Positions 46,609-55,470 are shown, counted from the first letter of the stretch. The stretch is DNA of 64,000 nucleotides from Clostridiales bacterium (GCA_004556965.1 SFFE01000003.1:62001-126000); one strand, 5' to 3'. A program made the numbers and translations. Notes: generated by a model from the sequence alone, not told the origin.

Positions 46609-47955
46609 TTGACAGAAGTAATCGGAGTAAAATTTAAAAATCGTGGGAAGGAATACTATTTTGACCCGAACGGCATCACGGTGCATGCCGGCGATCCGGT
46701 GATCGTCGAGACCTCCCGCGGGCTGGAGCTGGCCGACTGCTCCAAGGGCAATCACAAGGTTCCGGAAAGCAACGTGGTGCAGCCGCTGCGTTCGCTCGTC
46801 CGCCTTGCGACGAAGGACGATTTGCGTGTGGCGGAGATCAACAAGGCCCGGGAAAAAGAAGCCTTTGCGATCTGCCAGAAGAAAATCGCAGAGCATGGGC
46901 TGGACATGAAGCTGGTTGACGTGGAGTGCAGCTTTGAGGGGAACAAGACGATGTTCTTCTTCACCTCCGACGGCCGCGTAGACTTCCGCGAGCTGGTGAA
47001 GGATCTGGCGTCCGTGTTCCGCAACCGCATCGAGCTGCGCCAGATCGGCGTGCGCGACGAAGCAAAGATGCTCGGCGGCATCGGGATCTGCGGCCGGCCG
47101 TTTTGCTGCAATCAGTTTTTGGAGGAATTCCAGCCGGTATCGACCAAGATGGCCAAGGTGCAGTCCATGTCGCTGAACCCTGCAAAAATTTCAGGCGCGT
47201 GCGGACGGCTGATGTGCTGTCTGCGGTATGAACAGGCGGCGTACGAAGATCTGGTCAAAACCGTGCCGAAGGTGGGCACGTTTGTGGAAACACCGGCCGG
47301 ATACGGCGTGGTTTCATCCGTGAATCTGCTGCGCTCCACGCTGAAAATCAAAATGGACGGCGAGGGCGAGGACGTATTCAAGAGCTATCAGGCCTCGGAA
47401 ATCGCCGTGATTCCGGGCGGACGCCCCAAGCCCGGGGAACCGCTCCCTTCGCTGCTGAAAGACCGTCCAAAGTCGAAAAAAGAGGCGGAGGAGCCGGAGG
47501 AAGACCCGTGGGCGCTCCCGCCGCTGTTTGCGGACGACGCCTTTGACAGCGAACCGCAGAGCGAAAAGCCGGCAGACCCTGCCAAGAAAAAGCGTCCCCG
47601 CCGCCGCTCCCGCGGCCACGGCGGCAAAAAGCCCGCAGAGGGGCAGAAGCAGCCGGAGCAGGCAAAGCCGGTGGAGCCGGAAAAGCAGAAGACCGGCGCA
47701 CAGCAGGCCAAAAAATCCTCCCGCCGCGGCGGACAAAAAAAGACGGCTGGCGAGAAGCAGCCGGCCAAGCAGAATGCGCCGCAGCAGGAAAAGCCACAAA
47801 AATCCACTTCCAAAAAGCCGGAAAGCGCAGCGCAACCCACCTCCGGCGAACAGAAGCCGGCAGGCAGCAGCACCCGGCGCCGCCACCGTGGCGGGCGGGG
47901 GCGCAACAAGCCCAAAGCGCCCGGAACGGAACATTCCACGCCGCCGGCGGAATAA
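46609..47955 (+). CDS. ricT: PSP1/RicT (YaaT) family protein with long disordered basic tail
   Basis: This 448-residue protein has a PSP1 domain (about 55-275) with the conserved cysteine set GICGRPFCCNQFL and SGACGRLMCCLRYEQ, which in Bacillus RicAFT binds iron-sulfur clusters and directs RNase Y-dependent RNA maturation. The start is TTG 46609, 4 bases after holB with GAGG as ribosome-binding site. From about residue 285 to the end there is a Lys/Pro/Gln/Arg-rich low-complexity tail (about 160 residues) ending with an RRRHRGGRGRNKP cluster; typical RicT is about 275 residues. Confidence 0.88.
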   Translation: MTEVIGVKFKNRGKEYYFDPNGITVHAGDPVIVETSRGLELADCSKGNHKVPESNVVQPLRSLVRLATKDDLRVAEINKAREKEAFAICQKKIAEHGLDMKLVDVECSFEGNKTMFFFTSDGRVDFRELVKDLASVFRNRIELRQIGVRDEAKMLGGIGICGRPFCCNQFLEEFQPVSTKMAKVQSMSLNPAKISGACGRLMCCLRYEQAAYEDLVKTVPKVGTFVETPAGYGVVSSVNLLRSTLKIKMDGEGEDVFKSYQASEIAVIPGGRPKPGEPLPSLLKDRPKSKKEAEEPEEDPWALPPLFADDAFDSEPQSEKPADPAKKKRPRRRSRGHGGKKPAEGQKQPEQAKPVEPEKQKTGAQQAKKSSRRGGQKKTAGEKQPAKQNAPQQEKPQKSTSKKPESAAQPTSGEQKPAGSSTRRRHRGGRGRNKPKAPGTEHSTPPAE

Positions 47956-48022
47956 AATAAAATCTGCAGCAGGCATCGCATGGCTCGCCGTGCGGTGCCT
48001 GTTTTGCAGACAGGAGGCTTGC

Positions 48023-48952
48023 ATGAAGCAGAGCATTTCATACTTTGATGGTCACTGCGATACCATCTCGCGCTGTGAGCAGACGGGGGAGCGCCTGCTG
48101 CAGAACAGCGGCCAGATCGACCTGATGCGCGGCGCGCAATTCGCTGCGTACGCGCAGATCTTTGCGCTTTTTTACGATGCGCATCAAACGGACGGTTCGC
48201 TGTTTCCCATTGCGTCGCGCCAATATGAACGCCTGAAGCGGGAGCTTGCGGTCAACGCAGGCCGTGCCGTCTTTTGCCGCACGGCGCAGGAAGTCCGCAG
48301 CGCAGGGAAAGCGGGGAAAATCGCCGCGCTGCTCGGTATTGAGGGCGCGGAGCTGCTCGATTGCAAAATCGAATGCATTCCGACTGCCGCTGTGTGGGGC
48401 ACTCGTTATCTAACGCTCACCTGGAATCACGCCAACGCCGTCTCCGGCTCGAACCGGGAGTGCGTCAACTGCGGTCTGAGCCATCACGGGCGCGCGTTCG
48501 TCCGCGAGCTGTACCGCTGCGGCATTCTGCCGGATGTGTCGCACCTGTCGGACGCCGGCTTCTGGGACGTCGTGTCCATGGGACTTGGCCCCGTGATCGC
48601 CACACATTCCAACAGCCGCGCCGTCTGCGGCCATCCACGCAATCTGACGGATGAGATGTTCTGCGCCATCGTACAGACCGGAGGCGTAGTCGGGCTGAAT
48701 TTTTATCAGGAGTTCGTCGGCGGCGACACATACACATTTGATTCGCTGCTGCGCCACGTCGATCATTTTCTGGCGCTCGGCGGCGAACGCACGCTCTGCT
48801 TTGGCGGCGATCTGGACGGCTGCGACCAGTTGTGCAGCGGGATGCAGGGGCTGCAAAGCATCCCTGCGCTCTACGATGCGTTCCGGCAGCACGGCTATGA
48901 CGCAGCGCTGCTTGATCAGCTCTTTTTCGAAAACTGGCTGCGTCTGCTTTGA
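48023..48952 (+). CDS. Membrane-dipeptidase-like M19 peptidase
   Basis: This 309-residue protein has the M19 zinc motif YFDGHCDT (HxD), the EGAELLD bridging Glu segment, LTLTWNHANA, SHLSDAGFWDV and ATHSNSRAVCGHPRNLTDE. Renal-dipeptidase-family enzymes cleave dipeptides, including some with D-residues. No signal peptide is present. AGGAGGC precedes ATG 48023. It lies 67 bases after ricT and ends at a bidirectional terminator. Confidence 0.9.
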   Translation: MKQSISYFDGHCDTISRCEQTGERLLQNSGQIDLMRGAQFAAYAQIFALFYDAHQTDGSLFPIASRQYERLKRELAVNAGRAVFCRTAQEVRSAGKAGKIAALLGIEGAELLDCKIECIPTAAVWGTRYLTLTWNHANAVSGSNRECVNCGLSHHGRAFVRELYRCGILPDVSHLSDAGFWDVVSMGLGPVIATHSNSRAVCGHPRNLTDEMFCAIVQTGGVVGLNFYQEFVGGDTYTFDSLLRHVDHFLALGGERTLCFGGDLDGCDQLCSGMQGLQSIPALYDAFRQHGYDAALLDQLFFENWLRLL

Positions 48953-48962
48953 AGCCGCTAGC

Positions 48963-49004
48963 AAAAAAGGAAAGCCCGCACACGGTTCCCGTGTGGGCTT
49001 TCCT
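48963..49004. terminator. Bidirectional terminator
   Basis: AGGAAAGCCCGCACACG/CGTGTGGGCTTTCCT stem (48968-49004, one mismatch) between the convergent dipeptidase and reductase genes; A6 precedes it. Confidence 0.8.
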
Positions 49005-49020
49005 GTATCCTATGGTAGAA

Positions 49021-49728
49021 TCAGATGACCAATCCGCCGTCCACGCCGATGACCTGTCCGGTCACGAACCGTGCGCCGTCCTCCGCGAGCAGCGCGATCA
49101 CCTCCGCAACGTCCTGCGGCGTGCCGAGCCTGCACATCGCAGTCGCGTCGGCCAGCGCGTCTTTGTCCGCCCGCGTGAGATTGCGGATCATATCCGTGTC
49201 AATGCAGCCGGGCGCAATGCAGTTGACGCGGATGCCGGAGGGGCCGAGCTCCTTGGCCAGCGCCTTGGTCAGCGCGATTACGGCGCCCTTGGTGGCAGAA
49301 TAGGCCACCTCGCAGGAGCCGCCGTTCGTACCGAGAATGGAAGCCAGATTGACGATCTGCCCGGATTTTTCATGCACCATGTGCGGAATCGCGCAGCGGC
49401 AGCAGTGGTACATCCCCGTGACATTCACATCGAACAGCCGCTGCCACGCATCGGGTGTGATATCCGTCAGCAGACCGGCGTGCGCAATCCCGGCGTTGTT
49501 CACCAGCAGCGACACCGGGCCGGTCTGCGCAAACATCCGTTCGACCTGCTGCAAATCGGCCACATCGGCCCGCACGGCCAGACCGCCGGTCTGTGCCGCA
49601 ATTTCATGCGCGGCGGCCTCTGACTTTCTGTAATTGACATGGACGGTCCACCCGCGCTTTGCCAGCGCAAGCGCCGTTGCAGCGCCGATTCCGCGTGAAC
49701 CTCCTGTCACCAGAGCAGTTTTTTTCAT
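49021..49728 (-). CDS. fabG: 3-oxoacyl-ACP reductase FabG-like short-chain dehydrogenase
   Basis: This 235-residue SDR has the TGGSRGIG cofactor loop, NNAGIAH, catalytic Ser within VNLASILG, and YSATK with the active-site Tyr and Lys, ending with TGQVIGVDGG. FabG reduces 3-oxoacyl-ACP with NADPH; because it is not within a fab cluster another SDR substrate is possible. ATG 49728 is 6 bases after GGGAGG; the longer frame start at 49752 has no ribosome-binding site. Confidence 0.9.
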   Translation of the reverse strand: MKKTALVTGGSRGIGAATALALAKRGWTVHVNYRKSEAAAHEIAAQTGGLAVRADVADLQQVERMFAQTGPVSLLVNNAGIAHAGLLTDITPDAWQRLFDVNVTGMYHCCRCAIPHMVHEKSGQIVNLASILGTNGGSCEVAYSATKGAVIALTKALAKELGPSGIRVNCIAPGCIDTDMIRNLTRADKDALADATAMCRLGTPQDVAEVIALLAEDGARFVTGQVIGVDGGLVI

Positions 49729-49752
49729 AAAAATCCTCCCAGAAACGAACAA

Positions 49753-49781
49753 TTGTCAAATCAGAACGTCTGTGTTATTAT
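49753..49781 (+). promoter_or_regulatory. Sigma-A promoter of the PASTA protein gene
   Basis: TTGTCA, 17-base spacer, TATTAT, 55 bases before the ATG. Confidence 0.65.
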
Positions 49782-49836
49782 ATACCCAATCTGATCGAAT
49801 CGCCAGTATGATGTGAACTTTGGAGTAAGAAAAGCT

Positions 49837-50661
49837 ATGAGTACGCAACAAAAACACCGCGTTCGCCGGATGCGAACCAAAACCCGCCTTTGGATCACGA
49901 TTGCAGCTGGTCTGCTTGCGCTGCTGACGGTCGTATTGTGTGTGATGAGCGGCGCGTTCAATTTTCATAAAGAAGGCTCGAACCTGATGCCGGACCTCGT
50001 TGGACAGACGGAAGAGGCCGCCAAAGAAGCAATTGAAAAGCTGGATGCAAATGCGATCATATCCTACGAGCACAGCTCGGAGGCGGAAGGCACCGTCATC
50101 AGTCAGGCCGTGGCGAAGGGAACGCATATCACCCACAACCAGTCGATCTCGCTTGTCGTGTCCCTCGGCCCCGATCAGGAGGAGGATACCACCGCAAACA
50201 AGATCGCCATTCCGAGCTTTGTCGGGCTGACGCTTGCAAAGGCGTCGGAAACGGCGGCCAATCTGGGCGTAACGGTCGTTTCTTCCGGTACGGCATATGA
50301 TGACAACGTACCCGAAGGCTCCATCGCGCGGCAATATCCCGCGGGCGGCTCCATGGTCGATCCGGGAACCACCATTTCTGTTACCATCTCGGCCGGTCCG
50401 GAGAAGAAGACCTATGCCGTAACGGTCACCTGCGGTTCCGGCGGCAGCGTGAGTCCGAGCGGAAAGGTGGAAGTCAAAGAGGGCGGCACTGCCAGCTTTA
50501 CCATCACGCCGAATGACGGCTATGAGGTGGATAAGCTCATCATTGATGGTCTGGAGGTTCTCCCGCTGGAATCCTACACCTTTATGAACGTTGACAGCGA
50601 CCACACGCTGTACGTCACATTCCGGGAAACGGGCGGCTCCTTTTTCCGGCCGGATGAATAA
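49837..50661 (+). CDS. Membrane-anchored PASTA-domain protein
   Basis: This 274-residue protein has a basic N-terminus, one membrane helix (about 18-38), two PASTA domains (about 47-112, MPDLVGQTEEAAKEAIEK; and about 119-186, IPSFVGLTLAKASETAANLG), and a C-terminal bacterial-repeat beta domain (YAVTVTCGSGGSVSPSGKVEVKEGGTASFTITPNDGY). PASTA domains bind muropeptides or beta-lactams, usually on PknB or PBPs; here they are not attached to a kinase. ATG 49837 follows TGGAGT; GTG 49813 would add eight residues. Confidence 0.87.
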   Translation: MSTQQKHRVRRMRTKTRLWITIAAGLLALLTVVLCVMSGAFNFHKEGSNLMPDLVGQTEEAAKEAIEKLDANAIISYEHSSEAEGTVISQAVAKGTHITHNQSISLVVSLGPDQEEDTTANKIAIPSFVGLTLAKASETAANLGVTVVSSGTAYDDNVPEGSIARQYPAGGSMVDPGTTISVTISAGPEKKTYAVTVTCGSGGSVSPSGKVEVKEGGTASFTITPNDGYEVDKLIIDGLEVLPLESYTFMNVDSDHTLYVTFRETGGSFFRPDE

Positions 50662-50677
50662 GGCCAATCCCACAAAA

Positions 50678-50708
50678 ATTGGGTGCGCAGTGCGCACCCA
50701 ATTTTTTC
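50678..50708. terminator. Bidirectional terminator
   Basis: AATTGGGTGCGC/GCGCACCCAATT stem with 3-base loop, A-run before and T-run after, between the convergent PASTA and phosphoesterase genes. Confidence 0.9.
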
Positions 50709-50737
50709 TACATCAAAGCGCGGCTTCCGGCATAGGA

Positions 50738-51214
50738 TTAAGATACCGGAACCGGCAGAACGGCGCAGGATACGACTTGACCGTCTTCAATCGTGACGAG
50801 TCCGTAGGTACACCGAGCTCCCATCCCTGCGCTTCCGGGATTCAGGATGTGCGTACCTTCCAGCTCCTCATGCATGGCGACATGCGTGTGCCCGAACAGG
50901 ATCAGACCGGCGTTCGAGAAATACCCGGCGTTCAGCAGCGCGTCGAGCGTGTATTTCACACCGTAGCGGTGTCCGTGCGAAGCGAAGATCCGTACGCCGC
51001 CGACCGTAAAAACCGCCGTGTCCGGATGTTCCGGCTTGGAATCGCAGTTTCCGCTGACACTGTAGAGCAGAAGTGCGGGAAAGGCCTCGCGGACGCAGCG
51101 AATGTCACGCTCATAGTCGCCGAGATGAAATACAGCGTCCGGTTTCGCGGCGCGGATTGCGCGGAGCATGCCGTCGGTGTGTCCGTGTGTATCGGAAAAA
51201 ACGGTAATTTTCAT
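50738..51214 (-). CDS. YfcE/MJ0936-type metallophosphoesterase
   Basis: This 158-residue protein has all metal-site motifs: FSDTHGH, LGDYERD, SGNCD, SHGHRYG and GHTHVAM. Members hydrolyse phosphodiesters such as cAMP-like or model substrates; the natural substrate is unknown. ATG 51214 follows GGAGGT by 8 bases. It is transcribed divergently from the three-small-gene cluster. Confidence 0.92.
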   Translation of the reverse strand: MKITVFSDTHGHTDGMLRAIRAAKPDAVFHLGDYERDIRCVREAFPALLLYSVSGNCDSKPEHPDTAVFTVGGVRIFASHGHRYGVKYTLDALLNAGYFSNAGLILFGHTHVAMHEELEGTHILNPGSAGMGARCTYGLVTIEDGQVVSCAVLPVPVS

Positions 51215-51303
51215 GGAAAAGCACCTCCGAGCGCTTTGCAGAATATAGTATACCATAAGCGATTGCGTCCGAAGTGTCAAGGGCGCAGGCAAGGAGGACG
51301 ATT

Positions 51304-51546
51304 ATGAACGGGTTTGAAGAGATGGAAAAGAAGCTGGAGAAGATAGGAAAAATGAACCGGCTGAAGGCCATTGCCGAATCGAACGACGGAAAGGCATTGG
51401 CAGACGCGCTCGATGCGAAAAAGGTGGAGCAGGCTGCGCGCTCCGGCGACACCGCAGCGCTGAAGGCGATCCTCAGTCAGGTGCTGAGCACCGACGAGGG
51501 CAAGCGCCTTGCGGAAAAAGTGAAGGATGCGATGCAGGATGGATGA
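51304..51546 (+). CDS. Small helical protein of unknown function (gene 1 of cluster)
   Basis: This 80-residue protein is highly charged and predicted all-helical: EEMEKKLEKIGKMNRLKAIAESNDG is followed by ADALDAKKVEQAARSGDTAALKAILSQVLSTDEGKRLAEKVKDAM. No membrane segment. GGAGG lies 6 bases before ATG 51304. It overlaps the next gene by 8 bases. I do not recognise a named family. Confidence 0.75.
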   Translation: MNGFEEMEKKLEKIGKMNRLKAIAESNDGKALADALDAKKVEQAARSGDTAALKAILSQVLSTDEGKRLAEKVKDAMQDG

Positions 51547-51877
51547 GCTGGAGGAAAAACTCAACGCTGTTCTGAACAATCCCTCAGAGCTGGAGAAGAT
51601 CTCGAAAATCGCATCGGCCATCATGGGCGGCAGCAGCGACAAGCCGGGGCCACCCCCGCAGGAACCGGACATAGACATGGGAATGCTCAAGCAAATGCTC
51701 AGCGGCCTTCGTGGAAACGGCGGCAAAAAATCGGAAAGCCGGGACCTGCTGGAGGCCATGAAGCCGTTTTTGGCGGAAAAGCGCCGCCGGAAGATCGACA
51801 AAGCGATGAAGCTGGCCCGCTTGGCGTCGCTTGCGGAAATCGCCGTGGGAGGATTCGGAGGAGAGGATCATGTATAA
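51539..51877 (+). CDS. Small helical protein of unknown function (gene 2 of cluster)
   Basis: This 112-residue protein has an acidic helical N-terminus (MDELEEKLNAVLNNPSELEKISKIASAIMGG), a Pro/Gly-rich linker around residues 32-45, a methionine-rich MGMLKQMLSGLRG helix, and a basic KPFLAEKRRRKIDKAMKLARLA region. ATG 51539 overlaps gene 1 and follows AAGGA; ATG 51527 is an alternative. It overlaps gene 3 by 8 bases. Function unknown; the tight overlaps imply a joint product. Confidence 0.75.
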   Translation: MDELEEKLNAVLNNPSELEKISKIASAIMGGSSDKPGPPPQEPDIDMGMLKQMLSGLRGNGGKKSESRDLLEAMKPFLAEKRRRKIDKAMKLARLASLAEIAVGGFGGEDHV

Positions 51878-52157
51878 TCGCTATCAGGGCAACAGCGGAA
51901 AGGTGGAGCGCATCCACGACACTCCGCAGCCGGAGCGCCGGCCGCAGCCAGCTATGGTTCCTGTGAACAGACCCAAACCGCCGTCGGCACAGGCCGGCGG
52001 CGGTTTGGCAAACACGTTTCAAAATCTGCTGCAGAAGTTTTCCCTTGCAGACTTGGAAACGGAAGACTTATTGCTGATTTTGATTCTGTATCTCATGTAC
52101 AAAGAGAGCGGCGACAAGGAGCTGCTCTTCATTCTGGGCGGGCTGTTTCTGCTGTGA
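51870..52157 (+). CDS. Small protein with hydrophobic C-terminus (gene 3 of cluster)
   Basis: This 95-residue protein starts with a polar Arg/Pro/Gln-rich half (YNRYQGNSGKVERIHDTPQPERRP) and ends with DLLLILILYLMYKESGDKELLFILGGLFLL, two short hydrophobic stretches around a charged turn that could associate with a membrane. GGAGGAGAGG directly precedes ATG 51870. The last 29 bases overlap the 3' end of the opposite-strand wecB, and no terminator separates them. Function unknown. Confidence 0.75.
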   Translation: MYNRYQGNSGKVERIHDTPQPERRPQPAMVPVNRPKPPSAQAGGGLANTFQNLLQKFSLADLETEDLLLILILYLMYKESGDKELLFILGGLFLL

Positions 52158-53310
52158 CCTGACCCGGCCGGAACGGCTCCGGTTTTTTTCCCGACAGGCC
52201 GAACTGATACAAAATTGCATCCGCGATGCGCGGACAGGCATGCCCATCGCCATACGGATTCACCGCCTTTGCCATCCGGTCATAGGCTTCCGCGCTGTCG
52301 AGAAGCTCGGATGCAAGGGCAAAGATCGGTTCCGTCTCCGTTCCGGCGAGCTTCACCGTCCCGGCCGCAACCGCCTCCGGACGCTCCGTTTCACGGCGAA
52401 GCACCAGCACCGGCTTGCCGAGCGCAGGGGCTTCCTCCTGAATGCCGCCGGAGTCTGTCATGACCAGGTAGCTTTTCGCCATGAGACGGTGCATATCCAC
52501 AGCGTCGAGCGGCGCAATCAGCCGAATATTCTCCACGCCGCCCAGCAGTTCCTGCGCCGTGTTGCGCACGACCGGACTCAGATGCACGGGATAGACAATC
52601 AGTGTGTCGGGATACGCAAGCGCCAGCCTGCGCACGGCAGTAAAAATGTTGCGCATGGGCTGCCCATAGTTTTCCCGCCGGTGGCAGGTAAGGGTAATGA
52701 CGCGCTTTGCGCCAAAATCAATCGCATTCAGCTCATCCGAAGCGAACCCCTCACCACGCACGGTATAAGCCATCGCGTCAATAACCGTGTTGCCGGTAAT
52801 AAAAACATCTCCCGTTACGGCTTCACGCTCCAGATTGCGGGCGTTATTGGCGGTCGGTGCAAAGTGCAGCGTGGCGATCCGACCGACGAGCGTGCGGTTC
52901 ATCTCCTCCGGGAAGGGCGACCAGCGGTCAAAGGTACGCAGCCCGGCCTCCACATGGCCGACGGGGATTTTGGCGTAAAACGCCGCGAGCGCCCCAGCGA
53001 AGGTGGTCGTCGTATCGCCGTGGACAAGCACCAGATCGGGCTTTGCCGCCGCCAGCACAGCCCTCATCCGGTCGAGCACGCGCGTGGTGATGCCGGTCAG
53101 ATCCTGACCCTGCTCCATAATGTTCAGGTCATAGTCCGCCTGAATGCCAAACTGCTGCATCACGGAATCCAGCATCTCACGGTGCTGGGCCGTGATGCAA
53201 ACCATGCTTCTGATCTCAGGGCGTTTCTGAAGCTCCAGCACCAGCGGCGCCATTTTGATCGCCTCCGGTCGCGTGCCGAAAACGGACAGGACTTTAATTT
53301 GCTTGCTCAT
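52129..53310 (-). CDS. wecB: UDP-N-acetylglucosamine 2-epimerase (non-hydrolysing)
   Basis: This 393-residue enzyme interconverts UDP-GlcNAc and UDP-ManNAc for teichoic-acid-like or capsule linkage units. Motifs: VFGTRPEAIKMAPLV, VHGDTTTTFAGALAAFY, HVEAGLRTFDRWSPFPEEMNR, TCHRRENYG, and TDSGGIQEEAPALGKPVLVLR. ATG 53310 is 6 bases after AAGGAG and overlaps the upstream tagO-like gene by 17 bases. It forms an operon with tagO and trpS. Confidence 0.95.
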   Translation of the reverse strand: MSKQIKVLSVFGTRPEAIKMAPLVLELQKRPEIRSMVCITAQHREMLDSVMQQFGIQADYDLNIMEQGQDLTGITTRVLDRMRAVLAAAKPDLVLVHGDTTTTFAGALAAFYAKIPVGHVEAGLRTFDRWSPFPEEMNRTLVGRIATLHFAPTANNARNLEREAVTGDVFITGNTVIDAMAYTVRGEGFASDELNAIDFGAKRVITLTCHRRENYGQPMRNIFTAVRRLALAYPDTLIVYPVHLSPVVRNTAQELLGGVENIRLIAPLDAVDMHRLMAKSYLVMTDSGGIQEEAPALGKPVLVLRRETERPEAVAAGTVKLAGTETEPIFALASELLDSAEAYDRMAKAVNPYGDGHACPRIADAILYQFGLSGKKPEPFRPGQVTAETARPE

Positions 53311-54436
53311 TTGACTCTCCTTGCTCTGCATCGGACGGCTTTTGATTGGATGCTTCAATCTGCCCGCCTGCATGTGCATCCGGCTCATGCGGATGATGCT
53401 TGATGTTCTTGTTGATATACGCCCAGACGGATATTGCGATCGCCAATGCCAGAAGCAGCAGCAAAATCCGCATCGTTCCGTCTGTGGTCAAGGTCACAGC
53501 CGCGAGACCGAGAATGGCGCTGACGGCGTACAGAATCGCGACAGCCTGCTTCTGGTTCAGTCCCAGATCCATCAGTTTGTGGTGGAAATGTCCGCGGTCC
53601 GCCTTGAACGGACTCTGCCCATGGAGAATGCGGCGGCAGAACGCAAAAATCGTGTCTGACAGCGGCACGGCCAGCGCCAGAACCGGTACAACGAAGGTTA
53701 CCAACGTGTAGAATTTGAACAGGCCGAGCACGGAGACGGTGGACAGCACGTAACCCAGCAGGAGGGAACCGGTGTCGCCCATAAAAATCTTGGCGGGGTT
53801 GAGGTTATACGGCATAAAGCCGATGCATGCGCCGGCGAGCGCCGCCACGATCAGCGCCACATTCGGCTCTGATACGAGCAGCGCGACGACCAGAATCGTA
53901 ATGCAGCTGATGGTGGACACGCCGACGGCAAGTCCGTCCAGCCCGTCGATGAGATTGACGGAATTCGTAATGCCGACAATCCACAAAATCGTGATCGGCA
54001 CAGCGAGCCAGCCAAGCACAATGGCCTCCTGCTCACTGAATACATTCGGATTCATCACAACATGAATCACGACGCCGTGCAAAACCGCGATGACCGCGGC
54101 AAGGATCTGAATCAAAAATTTGGTCCAGGCCCGCAGGGAAACAATATCGTCAATCGCGCCGGTCGCCACAATGATGATCGCGCCAAGCAGAATCCCGCGT
54201 ACTTCGCGCGTAACGTCTACAAACAGGAGCACCGACAGCAAAAAACCGAAGAAAATGGCCAGACCGCCCATTCTGGGGATCGGATGGTCGTGGATGCGGC
54301 GCGCTTCGCCGGGTACGTCCACCGCGCCGACCTTGGTTGCAAACGCTTTCACGACCGGCGTGATCGCAAAACTGATGACAAAGGCGACAATGATGGCCAG
54401 CAAAAGCCGGATCCAGACCGCAGTATTCAAAAACAT
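53294..54436 (-). CDS. tagO: Undecaprenyl-phosphate GlcNAc-1-phosphate transferase (TagO/WecA)
   Basis: This 380-residue membrane enzyme has about 10-11 membrane segments and the family motifs RRIHDHPIPRMGGLAIF, GAIDDIVSLRAWTKFL, NSVNLIDGLDGLAVG, KIFMGDTGSLLLGY and RGHFHHKLMDLGL. It starts lipid-linked glycan assembly on undecaprenyl phosphate. A polar 45-residue C-terminal tail overlaps the wecB start. It lies 20 bases downstream of trpS. Confidence 0.94.
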   Translation of the reverse strand: MFLNTAVWIRLLLAIIVAFVISFAITPVVKAFATKVGAVDVPGEARRIHDHPIPRMGGLAIFFGFLLSVLLFVDVTREVRGILLGAIIIVATGAIDDIVSLRAWTKFLIQILAAVIAVLHGVVIHVVMNPNVFSEQEAIVLGWLAVPITILWIVGITNSVNLIDGLDGLAVGVSTISCITILVVALLVSEPNVALIVAALAGACIGFMPYNLNPAKIFMGDTGSLLLGYVLSTVSVLGLFKFYTLVTFVVPVLALAVPLSDTIFAFCRRILHGQSPFKADRGHFHHKLMDLGLNQKQAVAILYAVSAILGLAAVTLTTDGTMRILLLLLALAIAISVWAYINKNIKHHPHEPDAHAGGQIEASNQKPSDAEQGESNEQAN

Positions 54437-54456
54437 CGCTTTTTATCTCCCACTTC

Positions 54457-55470
54457 TTATCTTGCGACGAAGCCGACTTTCTTGTAGACCTTGCGCAGCG
54501 TTTTGCCGGCAATGTAGGACGCCTTTTCCGCACCGGCTCTGTATACGCTCTCAAGATACGCCTTATCCTTGATGAGACGTTCGCTCTCTTCCCGGATGGG
54601 CCGCAGCGTTTCCACAACGGCTTCGCCGACGGCGGGCTTGAACGCGCCGTAGCCTTTTCCGGCAAACTCCGCTTCGATCTCGTCGTAAGTTTTCCCTGTG
54701 GTGGCGGAGTAGATCGACATCAGGTTTGCCACGCCCGGCTTGTTTTCCGGATCGTACCGCACACAATTTTCCGTGTCCGAATCCGTGACGGCCTTCTTGA
54801 ACTTGCGCATGATGTCCTCCGGCTTTTCGAGCAGATACACACAGCCGTTGGGGTCTTTGTCCGATTTGGACATTTTGCTCGTCGGGGAGGTCAGGCTCAT
54901 GACGCGCGCACCGATCTTCGGAATATAAGGTTCCGGAATCTTGAATACGTCGCCGTAAATGTTGTTAAAGCGGGTGGCTACGTCGCGGCAAAGCTCTACA
55001 TGCTGCTTTTGATCGCTGCCAACGGGTACATAGTCCGGCTGGTAAAGCAGAATGTCCGCCGCCATCAGCGCAGGATAGGTAAACAGGCCGCCATTGATAT
55101 TCTCGGAATTTTTCGCGCTTTTATCCTTAAACTGCGTCATGCGCGACAGCTCGCCGAACATCGTGTAGCAGTTCAGTACCCAGCCAAGCTCCGCATGGGC
55201 CGGCACATGGCTCTGAATAAACAGGGTATTTTTCTCCGGATCGAGACCGCAGGCGATATACTGTGCGAGCTGCTCGATGGTGCGCCGGCGCAGATCGGCA
55301 GGCTTTTGCCGCACGGTGATCGAGTGCAGGTCGGCCATGAAATAATAGCAGTCAAATTCGTCCGCCCGCTCGCGCCAGTTTTTGATCGCGCCCAGATAAG
55401 AACCAAGCGTCAGATCGCCGGAGGGCTGGATGCCGGATAGCATTACTTTTTTTGCAGTTTTTTCTTCCAT
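54457..55470 (-). CDS. trpS: Tryptophanyl-tRNA synthetase
   Basis: This 337-residue class I synthetase has SGIQPSGDLTLGSYLGAIKNW (HIGH equivalent) and TSKMSKSDKDPNGCVYL (KMSKS). Length is normal for bacterial TrpRS. It has its own promoter about 60-85 bases upstream and is followed by tagO and wecB. Confidence 0.96.
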   Translation of the reverse strand: MEEKTAKKVMLSGIQPSGDLTLGSYLGAIKNWRERADEFDCYYFMADLHSITVRQKPADLRRRTIEQLAQYIACGLDPEKNTLFIQSHVPAHAELGWVLNCYTMFGELSRMTQFKDKSAKNSENINGGLFTYPALMAADILLYQPDYVPVGSDQKQHVELCRDVATRFNNIYGDVFKIPEPYIPKIGARVMSLTSPTSKMSKSDKDPNGCVYLLEKPEDIMRKFKKAVTDSDTENCVRYDPENKPGVANLMSIYSATTGKTYDEIEAEFAGKGYGAFKPAVGEAVVETLRPIREESERLIKDKAYLESVYRAGAEKASYIAGKTLRKVYKKVGFVAR

